DNA of 64,000 nucleotides, from positions 29,572,582-29,636,581 of the forward strand of contig NC_133205.1 in the NCBI RefSeq assembly GCF_958299795.1, in the 5' to 3' direction. A program made the position numbers and the translations under genes. Source of the DNA: Porites lutea (lineage: Eukaryota > Cnidaria > Anthozoa > Scleractinia > Poritidae). This document shows positions 48,413 through 59,300 of this stretch, one piece after another; positions within the stretch are counted from its first letter, which is position 1; every line of letters begins with the position of its first letter. The notes under the pieces were generated by a model. The model did no database searches and was not told the DNA's origin. It saw only the letters and a list, made by a program, of their open reading frames with translations.

Positions 48413-50490
48413 TATAACAAATCACTTAAAGACTGGTCCCTCGGGAAACTGTTAACTTTTTCCCTCAGGACCAGTCATTAAGCATTTATTAAATGATCAA
48501 TAAATTCATCATTGGTCAAACAAAAACATAGTTTACCCCTCAGCATATTTTTACTCCACATTTTTAATAGTGTTTTTCAATCAAAGTGCTTTGATTAAAA
48601 ATCTCTCACTAAAACACATGGAGCTTGCTGTCAGCCCCTTCCTGCCACTCTGTCTGCAGCCCAAAATTTGCAAGAGTTCTCTAGGTTTCTTGACAGGCCA
48701 GTGAAATGACATTTTCGTTCACCACAGACATAAATAATTATTATACTGTGTTTTTTTTCAAGAAGGTAGATGATGAACAAGTCTTTCTTTAGGAAGATCC
48801 ATGGTTATGACACTTATCCATTTCAATTAGGCAGATTTAACAAAGACAACACAACAACAGTGATGACAGCATGTGTATTTCTGATGATCAATGGCAGAGC
48901 AGCAAATTAAGCACCTGAGGTCGTGTTCAGTTCACATATTTTCCTTGCTAAAACTACAATGATAATTGTATTGATAGATTTTAAAGACATTCAATGACTA
49001 GTCCAATTTTCCTTTTCAAGAAATTGTCCTGCTTGTGTTGTTAAAACAGCTCTAGTCTGAAGAGCAACCATTCCCTTGGCCCAAAAGCTGAGGACTTAGG
49101 AGGGAAGGAGGGTGAGGCATGAGTAATAACATGAGGGGAGTAAAGCCTCACCTCACTCATATTACTCAAATCCGATTCTGAGCATCCCAATCCCAATGGG
49201 ATTCAAGGCCATCAGTTCAATGAATGACTTGCTTGAGTCTTATTCCAAGTGCCTAAAGTATGTAACTAGCAGTAACTGATGGTTAGGAAGTGCAGGTGAA
49301 CATATGCAGTTACCTTAGAGATGTGATCGATGAGAACCACTTTCATAGGTGTGTGCGTGAATCACAGAAAGCCCTTTTTGTTCCAGTGTCAACAAAAGGA
49401 ATCACGGTGCATCATGAATGTTAAATTGAACAACACAGTAAACAAGACTCATATTTAATTCAACGATTTTATTTACAGTTGCTTAGCTACAATCAGTCTT
49501 TAAATTGTGAGGAGCAAGGAGAGAGAGCTGCAGGCAAAGATACAATGAAAACAGTAATGAGTGACAACAACTCTCAATGCGAAAAGTTTACAGTCTTATT
49601 ATACAAGCGGTTATTCAATCTGCATTCAATGACCAAAGGCCATTGAGATGCAATAGAAACTTATGAAAAAGCTTAGTTTACCACTGGAGTTTAAAGCTTA
49701 ATTATTGAAGCTTTCAGATGACAAGGGATGTAACATGCTTGGAAACGTATAAAAATATAAAAACATGTGCCAAACCCTAACTGATGAATTAAGTACGGCA
49801 AAAGAGTGGCACCTAGTGAATCAATTTGATACAGCAGTTTTAATTTGGTGCGGCGAAAACACCAAACTTGATAGACACTTTTGTTTGCCTGCAAAAAAGC
49901 AGCTGACCAATTGCATGGTTTGTGCTATATATACTGGCTGTAGCAATGTTACTGAAAAAGGCTCATCTCTGCCACTCCACTTATAGTTAAAGTCCATTAA
50001 TTTTCACAAAGTGATTTCCCTGTATATGTGGTAGTTATTTTTTTATCTCAGGTAAGTCTTACATTTCCTTTGTTTCAACGTTATTAGAATACATTACATG
50101 ATACCCAAAAACAAATAAGAAAAACAAAAATTGCCTGAGATAAAAAATTAACTACCATACAACAAATGTACTCTTACAGACAATACAGATGTAGAAGTCA
50201 AATCAAAACTCATCCTGTGTTATTAACAAGGAATTGTTCACTGTGAGAGAGTTAATTGACTGTAACTCAAATGGTGCAGTTGAACAGGTGTGGCTTGAAA
50301 AAGATGCCACATGACTACTACATTAAATATCAAATTCTCTGGAAGTAGAATCAAGAAGTCACTGGAGGCTTAATTCCAGGTAACGGCCCTTTATATATTT
50401 ACTATGAACATGTGTTTCTCTTGTTCAAAGTGTCTAGCTAGTAACTTTATTCAGCAAACTAGACTCTGCCACTACTGCTATAATTGCATA

Positions 50491-50669
50491 CAGTCAACTC
50501 TCTCCAAGATGGACACCTTTGGGACTGGCACTAAGTATCCATATTAGAGAGGTGTCCGTCTTATAGAGAGTCAAATAAAGGGAGTAAAAAAAGGCAGAGA
50601 CCAACTCTAAGTGTCCGTTTTACAGACGTGTCCATCTTATAGAGGTGTCCGTTAGGAGAGAGTCGACTG
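50491..50669. mobile_element. Tigger/pogo-like MITE, copy 2
   Basis: 179 bp, TA-flanked, with ends CAGTCAACTCTCTCC / GGAGAGAGTCGACTG. High similarity to 13176-13355. Confidence 0.88.
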
Positions 50670-52323
50670 TATTTCACAACAAACTTTAATTTAGATTATT
50701 ATTATAACAGCTGTAACAGAAACGAGTGTCCTTTTTTCATGTATAAAATTGAATTACAGAAGGTCAAACTTCTCCAAGACAGCCTCAGGGAAAGAGCTAA
50801 GTATATAACCATTTGCTTTGAGGTTAATATGAAAGTAAAATGTCTTCAGGGCAAAAAATTAATGGGCTGTTGTTGAGACATGAGGTAGCCATTCTCTATG
50901 AAGAGATTTGACTCGATTAACAAAAGTTACTGGTTAACAGAGGACAATTTATCATGGAGGGTTTAACCTTTTCTGGTCAAATCTTAGTAGTTATGCTGTA
51001 TTATGACTTAGTAGGAGAATTAATAATGTAATTCTTACTGCCCTTGTCTTTTCAGTTTTGAGAAGAACTCAAAATAATTATCAAGATTCAAAGATTATGG
51101 TACTATTTATACTGTCTAGATATGGACTTCTAGCTTATAAACTATCTAAGAACTTTTGCATTGACTGAAAGTACAGAAAAGGAAAAAAAATGTTCTGTTT
51201 GCGACTTGAATGGTTGGACTACACATTTTATCCAGGATAATGCAAGGCAAGTACGATTTTGGAAACCCTTGCTGCAGCTTCAAAAAAGAAGGTTTATCAA
51301 AAGCAGGTTTATCAACAACTTACATGTGCATTATACTTTCTTGTACATTTCTTTGCCATCAGTGCACAACTACGATGTGAAAGTGCCTAATTCCACGTTT
51401 TGTGGAGGGGGAAACAACACAAGAAAACAACTTTTTTTTTCTTTTCCTGAACTTTGGTACACTCTTAAGAATTCAACCCAAGAAAAAAAATAACTTGCTG
51501 AAATTTGACGCACTGAACGAGATAGTGAGCGCGTTAAAGTTTGAAGCAGCGAGAATTCGCTTTTTAAGTGACGTTTTTGTAGCTGTCACTGTCATTGTTG
51601 CATAAGCTCCCATTTTTGGAGTGGCTTGAATGTGGAGTAAAATTGCTTCAAGTCCTTCACCAAGTTTGGTTAATGAGTTACCGGTATCTTTTCTTCTCAT
51701 CCCAAATATGGTACTTTTGCGAAAATGACTATTGACCAGCATTGGACAAAGCAAAGATATGAGAGTTCAAGGTTTCACCTTTTTACTAGTTTATGTGTTG
51801 GTCCCTTTTGTGTAAAATAGGGTGGATTTCCACTGTCCTGTAATTTTTATGTGACTGCGTATCGTATGTGGATAAAAATATGTGCATATGCACATATTTT
51901 AAATTTAGAACAATACTTTGCAACAGTGGAATTACCAAACCTTTATGCTCACACTTGTGCATATGCTGGTGACTACTAATTTTAAACCAGCCGCTCTGTC
52001 AGTTTAGGATTTCAAAGTCCGAGAAAAATGAAATTAATGCAAATTCAGCCGTGTTTTCATCAGGTACAATATTACAACAAGTTATCACTTCTTAAATTTG
52101 CATGTTCTCATTTTTTATCACTATTTGACAGCACATCCAGCATAACTTTTATAATATTATTAATATGCATGAAAGGGGAGGTTACTCACAGGCAAAAATA
52201 AACAGTTTGTTACAATGAAGCCTTGATCATGGTTTCTTCTGTTTCAAATTGGTTACAAACATGTATGTATCCACTGCAAAATCTGGAAGATACATTTCCT
52301 GACAACCAGTAGACCAGTGTTAT

Positions 52324-52611
52324 CAGGGGCGGATGGAGGATGTTGTGATAGAAGGGGCCTAGAGATATAGTATACAGTCACAATATGGGCGCAATAGTGC
52401 CCACCAGGACTGTGGACGGCACACTTTTCTTGGGAGTTTCAGGCACATGCTCCTCCAGGAAGATTTTTTGAGATTGAAATTCTCTGAGTGAGATGCAATC
52501 TAGTGCATTCTGGACTGTTAAATTTAGCAAATGCCTGGATTCCATATTGAACATGTAATGTGTAATAAAGGGGGTTGGGGGGCGAGGGCCCCAACCCTAA
52601 ATCCACCCTTG
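52324..52611. mobile_element. hAT-like MITE, diverged
   Basis: 288 bp with ends CAGGGGCGGATGGAGG and AAATCCACCCTTG. Flanked by GTTAT on both sides. Related to 23962-24136. Confidence 0.7.
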
Positions 52612-52952
52612 GTTATTTTAAGAATACAGGTCATGGCAATTCTGTAACATGAATGTGGTCAGAAAAAAATAATAAAACTTGTAAATAAACAATTACTTTA
52701 AATAAATCTTAATATACAACCAAGAGGAAACTCTATCTATTTAATTTACAAAAAACCCTACTTTTTCAAGGCTATTAATAAAGTCATGTACTTTTTCAGT
52801 TATGAAAGAAATACCAGTAACTAAGGGAACAAGTCTGAAAAATCTAAAATGTGACTATAATAACAATAATTATGTCCTAAATATAACAGTTTTTTCACTC
52901 TCTTCTGTACAAGAATAATTATTTATTATCACATAATGGTTGTAGGTTTTTG

Positions 52953-53326
52953 TACCCTGTGAGCAGAGGCTACATTTTCGCTGTATGAGCTGGTGTGCGA
53001 AAAGTAGCCTCTGCTGACAACCGTTCAAATCTGTCCAAAAATCTGGATGAATATATTAAACAAACAGGTTTTTTCCTGTTCTTGACCAGTTTAGAGCTTT
53101 GCGTGAGTCTTGCGTTTGTCTTGTGTAGCAGATCAGAGTTCTTGTCGTAATTTTTTTATTCCCACGAAACTCGCGCCAATTGACAACGGACCTGACGATT
53201 AATTTTGCTTGTGAATCGTGTGACGAATTTCACGCATGCATGATAAAAAATTGAATGGTTGTCGGAAAAGGCTACTTTTCCCACAACAGCTGACAAAGCG
53301 AAAATGTAGCCTCTGCTCGCAGGGTA
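52953..53326. mobile_element. Mutator-like MITE abutting the ZMYND19 stop codon
   Basis: 374 bp with ends TACCCTGTGAGCAGAGGCTA / TAGCCTCTGCTCGCAGGGTA continuing inward, and a perfect 9-bp duplication AGGTTTTTG (52944-52952 and 53327-53335). It ends 13 bp past the last base of the ZMYND19 stop (53340). A minus-strand AATAAA at 53155-53160 lies inside it. Confidence 0.92.
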
Positions 53327-53339
53327 AGGTTTTTGATGC

Positions 53340-56300
53340 CTAACGTTCTGGAGTAAGCTCATAACTAATCCGTTGTTTTGCTTTTTCTTTGCAGTACTTC
53401 TTATGCAATGGCCAGTCTCTCTGAAAAATGTAATTGGGAAAACCAGGTTAAATAAGCCATTGGGCTAAAACAATAATTTATTATTATTATTTATGAATAC
53501 ATGAATAATTATTAAAACAAGATAATAATGTGACAAAACAGGGCAACTATATTATGTTGGTAACACTGTGCTTAAGTAAAATTCCTTATTCTCTGCAACA
53601 CAACTGTACAAAATTAATGTAAAGGGTCCCACAAATAACATTATGAATGTATTCAGTAAAAACTGTTTAAGTGTCAGTAACACATTTTTTTACAGAATGA
53701 AATTTTACAAAAAATGGAGAGGGAAACTAACGATGAAAGGATGTAATGATTTAAATTTTCTGGAATTTTTTTTAATTATCATAGTCCCCTCAACTTTGCA
53801 CAATGTGCCCATTTAAAGTCAATTTTGCCAAAATTATCATCCTTTTTGTTTTAAATTATCATGGCCAACAGCTACATTCACAAATTTCTCTTCCCCCTTC
53901 CCTTTGAAGTCAGATTGACTCCTTTTACACAATAAAGGTTATACTACAACATACTAGATAAATTATCAGAGAACGTAAATGGCATCCAAGTTAGAAGTAA
54001 AACTGAAAAATGGAAACAACATAGGACAAACGTTACTTCACAAAGTAATTTTTATTTTTGTTACATGTATGTGATTGCCAATACCATCAATTTTTATTAT
54101 ATCCTTTCACTAACTAAGATAATTTCAACAGTTTTAAGAATTTTGGCTGGCAAAAAATAAAATTCTGCAGAACATTTTGTTCTGCAGGGCTCCGAGCTGG
54201 TGTAAAAGTGATTCCCTGTGGGAATACATTAAAACTTACAATAAAAGACGTTAATTTTTCTTTTTTTTTCACTCACCTCCTGGCAAAGGGGACCACAGTA
54301 TCGCACCTGTTGACATTGTCCACAAATGCTGAACTCCCGAAGCTACAAACAAATACCATCAAGAATTCATATATAAACATGTTCCCCCATACTTTTATTG
54401 TTGAGCATGATTGGGGCTACATTTTTTGTGAGACATGTAAATTAACTTTTTCTTTGGCAGGCAGACAATTTGTGGTATGTAAACTTGCCTTAAGGGCATA
54501 TTGGTCACCCGAAGTATTGGCCATGTACATTGGATGAGATTTCAGGGAAAACGAATTACCCTTGGAGTGTGAACAGGTTAACCCTTTCACTGCCAAATTT
54601 AGCCAAAAGCAAATTTTGACCAAATTTCCAAATTTTATTTTGTGAAATTTTGAAAAACAAATAGCACCATTTGAAAGTACAGGCAGAGAGCTTTCATTTG
54701 AATAGTCACATCATGGGATTTTGTTTTGACTGGATCATGTGCGACCAAGATGGCGGGTGGAGAGTTAAACACGTGTTTGTATTGTAATTGAATAAGTGTG
54801 AATAAATGAACTTGAACTTGTCCGCAGACTCAAAAGTTAGAGTCACCTTGCAAAACTCCATCAAGCACTCTGCCAGTGAAAGGGTTAATCAACAGGAAAC
54901 ACTAACCTGTGAATTTATTATTCAATTTTCCATGAAACGCGAACTACCGGTACCTGATTTCTGTGTGAACCTGAAGAAATCGTTGGGAATTATTTGTGAC
55001 ACATGAAAAGTGTCAATATTATTACACACATTTTGTTCAAGGATTTTGCACAGGGGAATAGAGGACCCTCTAACAAGAAGACAATGAATGTGTGCAGGTG
55101 CTTATCAAGGTAAATAACAATCTAGCTTGGGCTTCATGAATAAGTGTGTGCCATGAACTCATGTGTCCTGACTAAAGATGAGTACATATAATCATGTATG
55201 TTCAGAGAGACAGTCTGACTGACTAAAATAGAGCTTCACTATAGTTACCTCAGTTTCAATTTTGCAACATGGTGGATAATGACATTCATAAAATGACAGT
55301 GAATCATCTGAAAAAGGGGAGAATAAAATGACAAACATAAAGGATTATGACAATTTTTTACATGTAGGTAATATCTAGTTTCCAAGACTTCTGATCAGTC
55401 ATCTAAGCATGTTTTCTTTGACACGAAGAAATGTTTTTCACAAGATTACTGTGATCACATAACTTTTTTCCAGCAATCTTAGCAATAATAAAATTATGGA
55501 AACCAGCCATCAGAATCACAAGATTGACCAGAATATTATAATGTTGGAATATGAACCGATGGATTTTAGGGAACGCGTCCTAATATCGGCATCTGGTCTC
55601 ACCGATTCCGATTTAATTGGCACCGATTTTTTCCGATTCCATTGAAGATCGGACCCGATATTATCGGTACCGAATGAAACAGAATCGGCAACGGGTCTCA
55701 ATTCTTTATCGGGCCAATTAACATACTGACTCTAACATAGGTCATCAAAAATATCTGGCAGCTCAAATAACCCGTCACAAAAGCAGAAGTGTGAATGTTG
55801 TTTTTCGATGTACAAACACGTTAAATTTCCAATTTAAATGTTGTAGACCAGCAGATAAAGCGTTCCTTCTTATTATTAACCTTATCTTTCTTATAAATGT
55901 GTCTTGTTTGCACCGAAATTTAACGTCACAGTTTTGAACATTTGTTTGTATTTCCTACGACAGAGTATGACCAGAAAATATTAAATTTGTGTATCAAATG
56001 AGCACGAGAAGAAACAGCAGGTCATTCAATAACGCTGAAGAGCATCTTTTGAGTGGAAGATGGCGCAATGTACATTGCAAGTGTACGATCTCAGAATGAT
56101 AATTTTAAAATAGCTTGGGTCCGTGCTAACCGGAACCCAAAACGCATGATTATAGGAATCTTTGGAGGAATAAACAGTTTAGGACTTTAAGCGAAAAAAT
56201 AGAAAGAAGTCTGAACATCCACGACCAAAATGCAAATGTTGTTACCATGTTGTGTACTTTAACTGCTAAATTGCCCCAAGAAAGAAGAGGACATCGTCTG

Positions 56301-59300
56301 AGAATCAGGCTGCAAGTTGTTTATTGATTGCATATGAACTCAAAAAAGTGACTGATGGAGACGTTCAACTGGTTTTCTCTTTCTCGATTTTCTTTCCACT
56401 ATTAAATTGAGTCGAACAGTCAACTTACCGGCTGTATGCACAGTTTGCTTTAGTTGAAAACTCCAATAAAAAAGGTTCTGATTTTTGTCAAAAAGTCAGC
56501 AACCTAGAGTCAGGTGCAAATTTTCCTAAGTGCTGAGAGTGGAAAGCAATTTCACGTGGCACCATGCTCAAGCTCACAGAACAGCAAAGTCGCTAAGCCA
56601 TTCTCTCTTTGGTAGCCCCTGTATGAAACTTCGTTCCGTGTCTATTCCGTGACTCGCGAGTGTGGGAATCTTTGGGCGCTTTCTATTTAGGAAAAAAACC
56701 TTTTTACCGATTGGTAAAAAGTTGTTCCATTTGGTCGTAAACCCCGGTACGTCGCGGTGCCCGACGGTGGACCTGGAACTGGTACAAACTACGAGAAAGG
56801 TAAATGGAACACGACATTCCGTTCGGAAATTCCAACCGGGGAAACGGGACCACCTTTTAAGATTTTCCACTTTTTCTGGGAATTTTCCAGTGGGATGAAC
56901 CGACGAAACGTGTTCCATTTACCGCCAAACCGGAAATTCCTGAAATTTTGACTAAATGGAAAGTGCCCTTTCAGTTCTGTTTGCTAATTCCCTGGAGACA
57001 ATCTGACGCCACAATCTAATTGGTCAGTATTTTTTGCCTCAGATCGCATTGCACCTTACGTTTAGGATCGCTGAATGGAAGACTCAAATTTTCGTAAAAG
57101 TTTATCCGACCTGTGGTTTTATATTATCCATGGTTTTGTTCTCGCTCCGCTCGCTAGGAAACCTGTTGAGGTCTACTTGTAACAAGTCTATGCATCCAGT
57201 TGTGTTTCGAGAAAGTGAGTTCCGGTTCTGTTTTTGGATTTCATTGTTAGAAAGTATCGAGTAAAGAACACACTACCAACGTGCAAAGAAAGTAGTGTCT
57301 GATAGCCCAGGGCTAGTGGATTTTGCTATCGGGCTAGTGAATTCTGTTTTTAACTTGCCCGAAGGGCAAGTGATGTTTTTTGAGGAATTTGAATAACAGA
57401 AGAACTGTGAAATCAATTCTGCTCGTCGGCTAGTTGAAATGACGTTTGGGCTAGTAAATGCTAGGTTCAGCTTGCCTGAATGGCAAGCTGTAAAAATGAT
57501 TTTCTTTGCACCCTGCACTACTCAGTAAGGTGTTTTGTTTGCTATGTATCAACGAAGAACAGTGGTGTTTTGCATCGTAATATTTAACTCCTTTTAATTT
57601 TCATAAATGTTATGGAGCAGCGTGGTGTTTGCGATCGACTGAAGGAAATACGTCTGCAAAACGTCGAAAATCACGTGTAGGCACGCATCAAATCAACAAA
57701 CTCGAAACACAACATACAGGAACATACAATATTGTTATTTGTTAGATGGAGTAGGAAAAAGGTACAGTCGATAGAAATCACTTTGGAGTGAAACGACTCT
57801 TTCATCATTTGGTTTCGTGACACGCTTCATTTTATATATCACATAAAATTATATGACGATGACACATATGACCATCGGAATGACAACTGGCTCCGATTGA
57901 ATCGGCAAAGTTTTTATCGTAATCGGAAATGGCAACTGGTGCCTATAGACCGGTACCGATTCCAATCAATCGGAAAATTAATCGGGTCCGTTTCCCATGA
58001 TCGGGTTCCCTACTGATATTTGGACGCATTCCCTTACAAAAACTTCTAACTTAGCAACAAAAGACTCCTCCCCACCTTCTTCTGTTACTTGCTCTCCATT
58101 TGCATTATAATATTTGTAGTTTAAGCTCATGTAATTCTGTTCAAATAAAACAAAAAAAAACAATAAACCGTCAGGTGAAGGGCTTTCGCTTAATGGCAAA
58201 AAAGAGACATTAGGATCGTAACCTTTGCTAAAATTACCTACAAGAACAAACTGTTAATACTTAAGTCCAGAAAAAAAGGGAAAAAATGAGGAAGAAAAGA
58301 AAAAAGGAGCAGAGAGTTCTAGAAGAAAGAAGTAAAAAATTAAAAGTCAAGCTTGCTCTCTTTTTTTCTTTGTTCAAAATTTGCCTATTTAGCATATCTG
58401 CCAACAAATCGCTCTGTATTTGTATAACAGCTCTGCATTTTCCAAACATTTTTTCTACAGCAAACAAGGATAAATCAAAAACTCTACCAGAGAAAGTGCA
58501 TGATGAAGGTCTACATCATAACTAGTTTAAACCCATCAACAATAGAAAATTTATTGATGGATGCAAGGAGGGTGCCTGGTGAAACCGAAAGGAGCTGCAA
58601 GCCAGCCTAGAAGGTAACCATGACAACCCTCTAAGCAGCACCCATCAGGCAAAGTCACACACAGTGGAGAAATGTGCAAATACTTACCAATCTAAGACAA
58701 TTAACATCCAAAAGGGATAAATCTAGTACTGCACACGAAGGCAGGATGAGCAAAATGATTGACTTTTGCGAAAGTGCTGTAAAATTACTAAAACCCTGCT
58801 GATTAAGACCAAGACTGCCCGACATACGATAAGTAGTGGAGACCTCGTGTTTAACCTTGACTAAATTACATTTAGCCACATTACAAAATGTTTTGTCATC
58901 CCTCTTTTTTCCTTATCTATTTCCCCCATCAGTGAAGGGCTGGGGAAGATAATATATCTGTTGGCAATATTAGCTGGAAACACCTTGCACTTAAATAGGC
59001 ATGTCAGTTGGTAAATTTTATGATTGAGTACAACCGTTTAAAAAATGTTGTGAGAAATACCTCATGTTCTGCATCAAATGGTGGCAATCTGGACACAGCC
59101 ATCCAGTAAAGCCTTTGGTCTTCTCTCGGTTCACTTCCACAGTTGTTATTTCTGGAAGGAAAAAACCCTTGTACGTTATTTGAGGCTGACTAGACCCATG
59201 GCACTAGCACTGTCAACCAATCCAAGAGGAGATCAAATACAGAAGATAATAAAATAAACAAAGATCAAACCTTTCGGTACACTTTAACTGTACATTGGAA

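Larger units (their letters stand above)
47913..52943. other. Long spacer between NFKBIL1 and ZMYND19
   Basis: Convergent-free spacer holding the 3' flank of NFKBIL1 and probable 3' UTR or flank of ZMYND19. No coding exon recognised; frames at 49765-49986 and 51161-51493 show no family features. Contains the transposons listed. Confidence 0.5.

Noticed and set aside
56574-56951. Overlapping open frames on both strands of up to 114 codons
   Set aside because: They lie inside a repetitive segment in a ZMYND19 intron with mirrored GGTAAATGGAA motifs.
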